A stretch of 64,000 bases of DNA from Deltaproteobacteria bacterium (GTDB taxonomy: Bacteria; Myxococcota_A; Polyangia; HGW-17): positions 21,121 to 85,120 of the forward strand of contig JAFGWM010000068.1 in NCBI GenBank assembly GCA_016937155.1, given 5' to 3'. Shown piece after piece: positions 47,778 through 56,862 of the stretch; the first letter of the stretch is position 1; every line of letters begins with the position of its first letter. The position numbers and the translations under genes are program-made. The notes below the pieces were generated by a model that searched no databases, was not told where the DNA came from, and saw nothing but the letters and a program-made list of their open reading frames with translations.

Positions 47778-50700
47778 ATGACATTTATTGAAGTACTTGA
47801 AGAATATCGAAGTCTGGCTTTTTCCAGTAGGGATTTGGGTGATCGGTTTGAGAGGCTTATGCAGGCTTATCTGCTTACAGACCCTGTTTATTCAGCTCAG
47901 TTTGATAAAGTTTGGCAGTGGAAGGAGTTTCCCTTCAGAGAGAGTCTGGGAGGGCATGATACAGGGATTGATCTTGTAGCGAGGACTTTTCAGGGTACTT
48001 TCTGGGCTGTTCAGTGTAAGTTTTTTAATGAAGATGCTGTTATAGATAAAGCGTCCGTTGACACTTTTCTTTCCACTTCAGGTCGGCAGTTTGAAAATGA
48101 AAAGGGAGAAATGATATCCTTCAGCCATCGTCTGTGGATTTCGACAACTTCCGGCAGGTGGAGCGATAACGCTGAGAAGGCTATCCACAATCAGGTACCT
48201 CCTGTAAGTCGCATAAATATTTATGAACTCATGCAGGCCCCCGTAGACTGGGGAAAACTCAATTCGGGTATCTTTGGAAAACAGTCACGTAAAGAAAAGA
48301 AATCTGTCAGGCCGCATCAAAAAGAGGCAGTAGACAAAACTATTGAGCATTTCCGCAGTAACAGCCGTGGAAAACTGATAATGGCATGTGGAACGGGGAA
48401 GACTTTTACCGCCCTTAAAATCGCCGAAGAGCAGACCAGTGGAAATGGGTTTATCCTCGTACTTGTGCCTTCTATTGCCCTTGTTGGTCAGACGCTCAGA
48501 GAATGGTCATCGGATTCTGAAAACCCCCTGAAAGCAGTTTGTGTATGCTCCGATCCTTCGGTATCTAGGAAGAAGACGAAAAACTCTAAGGATGACGATT
48601 TGTTCAGCGTAGTGGATCTGGCTCTTCCTGCTACGACGGACAGGGCAGTTGTAAGATCACAACTTTCAGGTTTCGCCGCAAGTGAAACCCCGGGCCTGAC
48701 TGTTATATTTTCAACGTATCAGTCTCTGGATGTTATTTCTTCAACTCAGAAAGACCTTCTGAACCGGAACGAAAAGTTTGGAAAATTCGACCTTGTCATA
48801 TGCGATGAAGCGCACCGCACAACGGGGGTCGAACTGAAAGATACTGAAGCTTCGGTTTTTACAAAGGTTCACCGAGATGAGTATATTTCTGCTGACAAGC
48901 GTTTGTATATGACGGCGACTCCAAGGCTATACTCTGATGATGCAAAAAACCGCGCAGTTTTATCGGATGCCCTGCTTTGCAGTATGGATGATGAGAAAAT
49001 ATACGGCAACGAAATATACAGGATTGGATTCGGGGAAGCTGTAGATAAAGGTCTTTTAAGTGATTACCGGGTGTTAGTCCTTACTCTGAACGAAAAAGAC
49101 ATCCCGCCATCTGTTCAGAAAATGCTCGCGGGTGACGAACATGAAATAAATACTGATGATGCTTCTAAACTAATCGGGTGTATAAATGCACTTTCAAAGC
49201 AGATTCTTGGGGATGAGGGCATTATCAAAGCAACAGATCCGGAGCCAATGCGACGGGCCGTAGCCTTCTGTCAGAGCATTGAAGTTTCAAAAAAGATTTC
49301 AAAATCATTCGAGGGTATTGGTTCAAACTATGCGACTTCTCTACCTAAGGATAAAGCTGGCGAACTGCAAGCAATAGAATCACGGCACATTGACGGAACC
49401 ATGAACGCACAGGTTCGTGAAGAGCTCCTTTCATGGCTCAAATCCGGCGATGATTCAACTGGTGGTTGCCGAATTCTTACAAATGTTCGATGTCTCAGTG
49501 AGGGTGTTGATGTTCCTACTTTGGATGCGGTAATGTTTCTTTCTGCCCGCAACTCCCCTGTGGATGTCGTACAATCAGTCGGTAGAGTAATGCGTAAATC
49601 CCCCGGAAAGAAATATGGTTATATCATTATTCCCGTTGTAGTTCCTTCAAACCAGGATGCCGCAACGGCTCTTTCAGACAATACCAGATACAAGGTTGTG
49701 TGGACGGTTCTTAACGCTCTCAGAGCTCATGACGATCGCTTCAACGCCACGGTAAACAAAATCGAACTCAATCACCGTCGTCCTCAGCAGATACTAATCG
49801 GACGACCGGAGTTTTCATTTGAAAACGGGCAACATTTCGCCGTTAATGAAAACGGAGTAGACTATGAAACTGAAGCTGCAGTTACGCACCAACTCCAGCT
49901 CCAGTTCGAAGAACTTCAGGGTGTAATGTATGCAAAGATGGTCGAGAAGGTTGGGGATCGACGGTACTGGGAGCAGTGGGCGAAGTCCGTTGCAGAGATT
50001 GCGGAAAACCAGATTGTACGCCTGCACAATCTTATTAAACAGGATGAGGTTCACACAAAGGCCTTCAATGAGTTTCTAAGGGGTCTTCATAAGACAATCA
50101 ACCCTTCCATTACCACCAATGAAGCGGTGGAAATGATATCTCAGCACATAATTACAAAACCAGTGTTTGAGGCTCTTTTTGAAGGGTTTTCCTTTATTGA
50201 TTCAAACCCGATATCTCTAGCCATGCAGAAGATTCTTGATTTGCTGGAGGGTCGAACCCTTGAGAAAGACATGGAGACCCTGAACCAGTTTTATGATTCC
50301 GTTCGAAAACGTGCTTCAGGCATTGATAATCCGGAGGGAAGACAGAAGGTAATTATTGAGCTTTATGAGAAGTTTTTCAAAACGGCTTTTCCGCGTATGA
50401 CGGAACAACTTGGGATTGTTTACACCCCGGTAGAAGTTGTAGATTTCATTATAAAGTCCGTTGATGAAGCACTGAAGCAGCATTTTGGACGTAGACTCAG
50501 TGATGAAAACATTCATGTGCTTGATCCTTTTACTGGCACCGGTACTTTTATAAGCCGGGTTCTTCAGAGTGGAGTAATCCGTGACAAAGGCGATCTCTTG
50601 CGAAAATACACTGCGGAACTTCATGCAAATGAGATTGTGCTTTTGGCTTACTATATCGCTGCAGTGAATATTGAGCATGTTTTCCACGACAAATTCGGGG

Positions 50701-51707
50701 ATGATAAATACCGAGCCTTTGAGGGGATTTGCCTTACGGACACTTTTCAGTTGAGTGAAACCACGGATGAACTTTTCAACGAGGTTTTCCCATACAACAC
50801 AAAACGTCTTGAACGACAAAAAAATGCTCCATTAAGAGTAATAATCGGAAATCCCCCATACAGTGTGGGTCAGAAATCTGCCAACGACAACGCCCAGAAT
50901 CAGAGATATGAGCAACTGGAAAAGCGCATAAGTGAAACCTATGCCGCGGAAACAGAAGCCACAAATAAAAACTCTCTTTATGATTCATATATTAAAGCTT
51001 TCCGGTGGAGTTCAGATCGCCTTGACAAGGAAAACGGTGGGATTATCTGCTTCGTTTCAAACGGGGCATGGATCGACGGTAACGCTCAAAATGGTTTCCG
51101 TAAATGTCTGGTGAAGGAGTTTTCGCATATATATGGTTTTAACCTGAGGGGGAATGCACGCACCCAGGGTGAGCTTCGACAGAAGGAAGCCGGAAACGTT
51201 TTTGGTTCGGGTTCGCGAACACCTATTGCTGTGACCCTTCTAGTTAAAAAGCCCGGTCATGCCGGTGAAGGAGTTATTCATTATCACGATATTGGTGATT
51301 ACCTGAGTCGCGAAAAAAAGTTGAGTAATATCAGCAAATTCGGCCATATCGGAAATATAAACTGGCAGATACTGACCCCGGATAAACACGGCGACTGGTT
51401 AAACCAGCGCGATGACCTTTTCGAAACCTTCATCCCGCTTGGTGATAAAGACAAAAAATCCCCCGAAACTTTTTTTGTTCCTTTTTATGGGAGAGGAGTT
51501 GCAACTGCTAGAGATGCGTGGTGTTACAATTCAAGCAATATTGAATTAGAAAATAATATTAGAACAACAATTGACTTTTACAATTCATCCTTAGCAAAAT
51601 TTGAAGTAAAGGGAAGAAAATTATCTGATTTGGATGAAATTTTGACATATGATTCAACAAAAATTAGCTGGAATCGTTCTTTTAAGCAGGATTTTTTTAA
51701 TTTTTAA
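47778..51707 (+). CDS. Type ISP-like restriction-modification enzyme, N-terminal part (nuclease-helicase-methyltransferase)
   Basis: Mrr-like GHDTGIDLVAR...WAVQCKFF; MACGTGKTFTALK, ICDEAHRTTG, QSVGRVMRKSPGKKYGYI; DPFTGTGTFISR and IIGNPPYS (N6-adenine methyltransferase). Ends at an in-frame TAA. Confidence 0.88.
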   Translation: MTFIEVLEEYRSLAFSSRDLGDRFERLMQAYLLTDPVYSAQFDKVWQWKEFPFRESLGGHDTGIDLVARTFQGTFWAVQCKFFNEDAVIDKASVDTFLSTSGRQFENEKGEMISFSHRLWISTTSGRWSDNAEKAIHNQVPPVSRINIYELMQAPVDWGKLNSGIFGKQSRKEKKSVRPHQKEAVDKTIEHFRSNSRGKLIMACGTGKTFTALKIAEEQTSGNGFILVLVPSIALVGQTLREWSSDSENPLKAVCVCSDPSVSRKKTKNSKDDDLFSVVDLALPATTDRAVVRSQLSGFAASETPGLTVIFSTYQSLDVISSTQKDLLNRNEKFGKFDLVICDEAHRTTGVELKDTEASVFTKVHRDEYISADKRLYMTATPRLYSDDAKNRAVLSDALLCSMDDEKIYGNEIYRIGFGEAVDKGLLSDYRVLVLTLNEKDIPPSVQKMLAGDEHEINTDDASKLIGCINALSKQILGDEGIIKATDPEPMRRAVAFCQSIEVSKKISKSFEGIGSNYATSLPKDKAGELQAIESRHIDGTMNAQVREELLSWLKSGDDSTGGCRILTNVRCLSEGVDVPTLDAVMFLSARNSPVDVVQSVGRVMRKSPGKKYGYIIIPVVVPSNQDAATALSDNTRYKVVWTVLNALRAHDDRFNATVNKIELNHRRPQQILIGRPEFSFENGQHFAVNENGVDYETEAAVTHQLQLQFEELQGVMYAKMVEKVGDRRYWEQWAKSVAEIAENQIVRLHNLIKQDEVHTKAFNEFLRGLHKTINPSITTNEAVEMISQHIITKPVFEALFEGFSFIDSNPISLAMQKILDLLEGRTLEKDMETLNQFYDSVRKRASGIDNPEGRQKVIIELYEKFFKTAFPRMTEQLGIVYTPVEVVDFIIKSVDEALKQHFGRRLSDENIHVLDPFTGTGTFISRVLQSGVIRDKGDLLRKYTAELHANEIVLLAYYIAAVNIEHVFHDKFGDDKYRAFEGICLTDTFQLSETTDELFNEVFPYNTKRLERQKNAPLRVIIGNPPYSVGQKSANDNAQNQRYEQLEKRISETYAAETEATNKNSLYDSYIKAFRWSSDRLDKENGGIICFVSNGAWIDGNAQNGFRKCLVKEFSHIYGFNLRGNARTQGELRQKEAGNVFGSGSRTPIAVTLLVKKPGHAGEGVIHYHDIGDYLSREKKLSNISKFGHIGNINWQILTPDKHGDWLNQRDDLFETFIPLGDKDKKSPETFFVPFYGRGVATARDAWCYNSSNIELENNIRTTIDFYNSSLAKFEVKGRKLSDLDEILTYDSTKISWNRSFKQDFFNF

Positions 51708-51743
51708 ATTAAAAAATTCGATGATAGTAATATATACAAATCC

Positions 51744-52631
51744 ATGTATAGACCATTTTTTAAACAATACTTATACTTTTCAAATGACTTAAATGACATG
51801 ATCTACCAGATGCCCAAGTTGTTTCCAACACCTGATTCGGAAAATCTGGTCATCTGCGTTTCTGGATTAGGCGGCACTAAACAAAATACAAGTATAATAA
51901 GCAGTGTTATTCCAGATTTAAATATATTGGATTCAGGCACCCAATGTTTCCCTCTTTATTACTACGAGGAAGTCTCCACGGCGAGTCTTCCTTTATTCGG
52001 GGGTGATGAAAATCCCGGTCTTGAACGTAAAGATGCAGTTACTGATTTCATTCTTACTCAAGCTCGATCGCGTTACGGGAAAACAGTAACAAAAGAGGAT
52101 ATTTTTTACTACGTTTACGGAATGCTTCACAGTCCGGACTATCGTTTGAAGTTTTCCGATGATCTTAAAAAGACACTGCCCCGGCTTCCTCTTGTAGATG
52201 ATGTGAAAATTTTCCATGCGTTCAAGACCGCAGGTAAAACTCTTGCGGAACTTCATTTAGGGTATGAAAACCTGCGATGTGCTGATGTAAAAGTTGAAGG
52301 TCGGGAATCAGATAATTTCCGGGTTGAAAAGATGCGTTTTCCATCAAAAGATCGTCGCGATACAATTATATATAACAGCTCCATCACAATTTCGGAGATT
52401 CCCCTGAGAGCCTATGATTATGTGGTAAACGGAAAAAGTGCCATTGAGTGGATAATGGAGCGTTATCAGGTAAAAATTCATAAAGATTCGCAAATTAAAA
52501 ACGATCCCAATGACTGGGCGCAGGAACACGGAAACCCTTCATACATTCTCGACCTGCTCCTGAGAGTAATAACTCTCTCCCTCCTGACCCTCAACCAAAT
52601 CGAATCCCTCCCCAAACTAAGCTTAGAGTAA
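51744..52631 (+). CDS. Type ISP-like restriction-modification enzyme, C-terminal (target recognition) part, same frame after a TAA
   Basis: 51744 is in frame with 47778 (3966 nt = 1322 codons); frame open from 51708 (IKKFDDSNIYKSMYRPFFKQYLYF...) to 52631. Confidence 0.8.
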   Translation: MYRPFFKQYLYFSNDLNDMIYQMPKLFPTPDSENLVICVSGLGGTKQNTSIISSVIPDLNILDSGTQCFPLYYYEEVSTASLPLFGGDENPGLERKDAVTDFILTQARSRYGKTVTKEDIFYYVYGMLHSPDYRLKFSDDLKKTLPRLPLVDDVKIFHAFKTAGKTLAELHLGYENLRCADVKVEGRESDNFRVEKMRFPSKDRRDTIIYNSSITISEIPLRAYDYVVNGKSAIEWIMERYQVKIHKDSQIKNDPNDWAQEHGNPSYILDLLLRVITLSLLTLNQIESLPKLSLE

Positions 52632-52704
52632 AAAGCAAATCAAAATTGAAAAAAGAAGTTCCTGATGCTATTTTTAGCTGGCAAGCATGGAAAAAGGAGT
52701 TCCC

Positions 52705-53553
52705 ATGTCCACTGAAAATGACACACCAGCAGTACTTGTAATTAAAAGAGAAGAAGCTCGTGAGAAGCTTGAAGAAAGAATTAAAGAAGGCGAAACCATA
52801 AGAAATAGTAAAATTCCGTTATACGGAATCAATGAAAAATATCAGAAGTTTTATTCCTGGTCAGATTATAATAGTGAGCTTTTAGAACGCATTTTTTCTG
52901 ACAAAAAGTACATGAATGAATATAACACAAAATTTCTAATTCCTATTTACTCGAACCCATCATATGAAGATAAATTAAATAATTTTCAAGGTTATGTGGA
53001 TAATAAAATACAGAAACTAAAATCAATTCTTGGGAGACTTGATTTGATTCCAGAGAGCTTCTCTAGAAAAAAGATATCCAGTTTGAAATCATACTCAAAT
53101 AAAGTGTTTGTGGTTCACGGGCATGATGGGGGAGCAAAGGCTAATCTTGAGATTTTCCTTAGAGATATTGGCATGGAACCAATTGTTTTGCACAGGCAAG
53201 CTGATCAGGGAAAAACTATAATCGAAAAGTTCGAGCAATACAGCGATGTCGGATATGCCTTTATTTTACTGACTCCTGATGAGGTGGCATATCTTGTTTC
53301 AGAGGAAAAGTCAGAGGACAAAGATAGGAAAAAAGAGAAAAGAGCCAGACCAAATGTGATTTTTGAATATGGCTTTTTTGTCGGAAGACTTGGGCGAGAA
53401 CGTGTCTGCTGCCTCTTAAAAGGAGGTATTTCACTGCCATCCGATGTCAGCGGTATTATCTATAAGCGATTCAATGAATCAATTGAAGAAGTTGGTGTTG
53501 GCATTTTAAAAGAACTTAAAGCTGCAGGTTATGAAGTAAATATTCCGGGGTAG
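52705..53553 (+). CDS. TIR-like nucleotide-binding domain protein (PF10137 type)
   Basis: KVFVVHGHDGGAKANLEIFLRDIGMEPIVLHRQADQGKTIIEKFEQYSDVGYAFILLTPDEV...RARPNVIFEYGFFVGRLGRERVCCL; RBS aaggag before ATG at 52705. Confidence 0.88.
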   Translation: MSTENDTPAVLVIKREEAREKLEERIKEGETIRNSKIPLYGINEKYQKFYSWSDYNSELLERIFSDKKYMNEYNTKFLIPIYSNPSYEDKLNNFQGYVDNKIQKLKSILGRLDLIPESFSRKKISSLKSYSNKVFVVHGHDGGAKANLEIFLRDIGMEPIVLHRQADQGKTIIEKFEQYSDVGYAFILLTPDEVAYLVSEEKSEDKDRKKEKRARPNVIFEYGFFVGRLGRERVCCLLKGGISLPSDVSGIIYKRFNESIEEVGVGILKELKAAGYEVNIPG

Positions 53554-53556
53554 AAA

Positions 53557-53712
53557 ATGGCGATTAGTCGGATTGAGTGGACTGAGGCTACGTGGAATCC
53601 TGTTATAGGGAACAATCACAGCGAAGCTTTCTGGAAACTCCTGCGATCAATCTACCCTGATACAGACACCGCACGAGTGGAACTAAACTGGCTGGGAACG
53701 AAGTGGGAGTGA
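53557..53712 (+). pseudogene. Remnant of a Gp37/DUF5131-like gene with large internal deletion
   Basis: Not in the ORF track: MAISRIEWTEATWNPVIG (N-terminus typical of DUF5131 proteins) directly joined to NNHSEAFWKLLRSIYPDTDTARVELNWLGTKWE*. Confidence 0.55.
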
Positions 53713-53737
53713 GGGATGTCAAAACCTGATTATGACT

Positions 53738-54202
53738 CTAACTCGTAAGTAAATTGCGTATTTCTGTTAAATTGCAATATGTTGACTCAAAGTAATCTTT
53801 GTTCATTACGGATTTTGTATCAGCATCATTAAGGTAACAGAAAGATTGTGGTGGAACTTTACAACTGGAAAGTTTTGAAAGCTCTATCGGATCTTTTAAT
53901 ATGTATACCTTCCCTATAGCAAAGTATCCAGCCTGAACAGATTTGGAGAAATAATTATTATAGAATTCATGTGTTATTCCTGATCCATGTCCTGTTTTTA
54001 TCCAGATTTCGGAAGGAGTATCCACTTCTAAATTAATTACTTCTGTTAATGCCACAATTTTTTTTACAGGAGATGTAGCGTATAAAGCCAGATGGGTTAC
54101 ATTTTGCTTAGGCATAACTTTTCTATATTCAAATATTTTTTTACCTAACAGGATGTTTGTAACGTGCTCAGGATGTATTGAAATAAGAACAGTTTTTTTC
54201 AT
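53738..54202 (-). CDS. ASCH domain protein
   Basis: LISIHPEHVTNILLGKKIFEYRKVMP matches the ASCH N-terminal motif (SI.P.y...I..G.K..E.R). Confidence 0.75.
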   Translation of the reverse strand: MKKTVLISIHPEHVTNILLGKKIFEYRKVMPKQNVTHLALYATSPVKKIVALTEVINLEVDTPSEIWIKTGHGSGITHEFYNNYFSKSVQAGYFAIGKVYILKDPIELSKLSSCKVPPQSFCYLNDADTKSVMNKDYFESTYCNLTEIRNLLTS

Positions 54203-54208
54203 CTAACT

Positions 54209-55681
54209 TTACCTCGGAAAACATTGAAGATATTGTTCGTGGGTAATTTTTCGGATACTTTGAATCGGGCCATCTATGCCTGCAGATTTAAGTTTATTCC
54301 GACTCACAGGAGCAAAGTTTCCTGTAAATCGAAAAAGTATTACCAGTGTATCACGTTTAAGCAATTCCTGTATCTTCTCTTTCGAATAAACTGTGCGTTT
54401 TGATACTAATGAAACAACTTTATCCAAGTCTTGACCTCTATATATTTGTTCAACTACACCACTACATTCAATACTTTTTCTGTCTCCGCTCCTATAAAAA
54501 AGTAAAATATCACCTGACTTCAACTCTTTAGTGTTAGAATGGCAAATATAAGCTTTTTTAATAGTATTGGCCTGCGGGCCGTACATACTATGTACATTAG
54601 AAAATAAGCCTTTTGATGTTTCACTTGTATCAGGGAAAAGTTCGTCATGATATCCGGGTCTGATTGGAACAATGAATTTATCAACAGATTTGTCATCCCA
54701 AAAGTGAGGAAAAAAATCTATTAAGTATGACATTGCAGATATTCCCTGCCAATTCTTAGGTGGATTCATTTTTTTTAAATAAACATCATCTCTTCCATTT
54801 TCGTGTTTACCAGCTAATTTAAACCCGTAATCGGAGCATAAAGAAACTAACATTTCATGTTCTTTTCCATATGTGTGAAGGAAAATGTATGCAATTTTAT
54901 TTTCAATTGCATATTTAAAAGCCGTGAACAGGAGTCTTTCTCCAAGCTTCCTACCTCTTACTGAAATCCCAACCTTGAAAGTACATAACTTTAAGGCATT
55001 GTCATCTAAAGGATTTCCATTTTTTACTATTATTGGTTTGTTTTCTTCCTTGTAAATACATATAGCCAATAGTTCGTCCTCAGTTACACACCAAGCTTTG
55101 CGGTGATCCCTTGCAACCCTTAAATACCATTTATTAAACTCAGTTTGTCCATAACCTTCTCTAAGAGAGTCAAAGAATGGTTGTTTAACATCGAATTCAT
55201 GTAAAAAACGATCCTCAATGCCAAAGGGTATAGGAAATTCATTTTCTGTTTGGAGTTTTAAGAAAGCGAGAAATTGTTGTGGGTAGTGAACTTGCTCTTG
55301 GATCTGTGCTGACCGTGCTTTTTTATGAATTTCTTTGTCATTTGTTATAAGAAAGTGAGCTGCACCCCTGCATATGGAATAGAGGAGAAGGTTATCGATA
55401 TTGTCATTTTCACTACTTTGTCTCCATCCATATTTTTCCAAAACTTGATCATTAGTCATAGGAGGATATGGTATTAATTTATATTTAGCCATTCTGGAAA
55501 GAACAATATCTCTCCGTTTTTCATCCTTATCTCTTTGAATATCTTCCTTCTGACATGGGTGTAAAAGCAGTGAATGATGGTTAATTTCACATAATCTGTA
55601 TAATTCCGCGAGAGAAGAATCAAGCTGCCTGTCTGGATCTTCTAAAGGAATCAAAATATTAGTATCAATCAGTATATTCAT
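54209..55681 (-). CDS. PIN domain - GNAT acetyltransferase - PUA/EVE-like three-domain protein
   Basis: PIN: MNILIDTNILIPLEDP ... NDNIDNLLLYSICRGAAHFLITNDKEIHKKA; GNAT: LCTFKVGISVRGRKLGERLLFTAFKYAIENK; PUA/EVE-like: SGDILLFYRSGDRKSIECSGVVEQIY...LVILFRFTGNF. Confidence 0.75.
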   Translation of the reverse strand: MNILIDTNILIPLEDPDRQLDSSLAELYRLCEINHHSLLLHPCQKEDIQRDKDEKRRDIVLSRMAKYKLIPYPPMTNDQVLEKYGWRQSSENDNIDNLLLYSICRGAAHFLITNDKEIHKKARSAQIQEQVHYPQQFLAFLKLQTENEFPIPFGIEDRFLHEFDVKQPFFDSLREGYGQTEFNKWYLRVARDHRKAWCVTEDELLAICIYKEENKPIIVKNGNPLDDNALKLCTFKVGISVRGRKLGERLLFTAFKYAIENKIAYIFLHTYGKEHEMLVSLCSDYGFKLAGKHENGRDDVYLKKMNPPKNWQGISAMSYLIDFFPHFWDDKSVDKFIVPIRPGYHDELFPDTSETSKGLFSNVHSMYGPQANTIKKAYICHSNTKELKSGDILLFYRSGDRKSIECSGVVEQIYRGQDLDKVVSLVSKRTVYSKEKIQELLKRDTLVILFRFTGNFAPVSRNKLKSAGIDGPIQSIRKITHEQYLQCFPR

Positions 55682-55879
55682 ATTATTTATTAAGTGCTAA
55701 TATATATCCAAAATTCGAGATTCTGGATTTGGCCAATTTTTTTCTAAAGCATTTTATGTACTTTTCCCCCAAATGGTTTCAAATACCACGTTTGGCATTT
55801 TTGTTAACGTAGTCCCTCAATACAAATATTTCAAGGTAAAATTGTGCTTGAAATTATCCTAAAACCCCACAATCGCCGT

Positions 55880-55962
55880 AAAGATCCCCAGCTATCTCTC
55901 TGATTCGTCCCTACCATCAGACGAGCAAATACCTTCCACATGTGCTTCGGAACGATCCTATT
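55880..55962. repeat. Partial dispersed repeat copy B (matches 44955-45040)
   Basis: gatccccagctatctctctgattcgtccctaccatcagacgag vs gatccccagttatctcgctgatcgttcctcaccatcggacgag. Confidence 0.65.
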
Positions 55963-55979
55963 ATAAAGAATCAACTAGG

Positions 55980-56695
55980 TTGACTATGACTGAGTGTATT
56001 CAATTATTAGGAGATATTTCAATTGCTGTAACGAGGAAGGATATTAAAAATATCCACCTGTCTGTTCATCCACCTGATGGACGAGTTACTTTATCCATCC
56101 CAATACAGATACGCCTTGAGATAGCAAGGGCATACACCATTACGAAACTTGCATGGATAAAGGAACAGCAAAAACAACTGCTCAGTCAGAATAGAGAGAC
56201 CCCAAGAGCATTCATTGAAAGTGAGAGTCATTATCTCTGGGGCCGTCGACACCTTTTAACAATAATTGAAAATGATATTAAACCATTTGTAAAAGTTGAT
56301 CATAGACGTATTATACTGAGTGTTCGACCAGGAAGTAAGCAGGCTAAACGAGCGGCAGTTATTCATGAATGGCATATGTCACTTTTACACGAGTTTATTC
56401 CTGCCATAATAAACAGATGGGAAATAAAACTTGATGTAAGGGTTAATGTATATTTCCTGAGACGAATGAAGACAAAGTGGGGTAGTTGCAATCCTAAAGC
56501 CGGTCATATCAGATTTAATACTGAGCTAGTAAAAAACCCAAGGATCTTATCGAATATGTGATTGTTCATGAAATGTTGCACCTCATAGAACCAACTCACA
56601 GTGAACGGATTGTCTCTCTACTTAACAAATATTTCCCAACATGGAGAGAAGCCCGGGCAGAACTTAATGAGCTCCCATTAACCGCAGAAACATAG
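55980..56695 (+). pseudogene. YgjP/M48-like metal-dependent hydrolase, frameshifted at an A6 tract
   Basis: MKTKWGSCNPKAGHIRFNTELVK in frame 1; continues after a 1-nt frame change at 56531-56536 as KPKDLIEYVIVHEMLHLIEPTHSERIVSLLNKYFPTWREARAELNELP (HExxH). Confidence 0.75.
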
Positions 56696-56862
56696 TAGGG
56701 AGTTTTACCGGGTTGGCGTAACGAAGCTTTCACAGGCTTTCTACCCCTGTTCGCAACTTCAATAAATGTTTCATCCCCCAACGTCTTACACTCCACCTCA
56801 GCACCATCCAGCAGTTTTTCCAAAAACGGTGCACTGCGCTTTGTGCTCTGAGAACTGCTCAT
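56596..56862 (-). pseudogene. hsdS: Type I restriction specificity subunit (HsdS) N-terminal fragment
   Basis: FLEKLLDGAEVECKTLGDETFIEVANRGRKPVKASLRQPGKTPYY resembles HsdS N-termini; from about 56695 the frame simply reads antisense through the 3' end of the YgjP-like gene. Confidence 0.6.
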
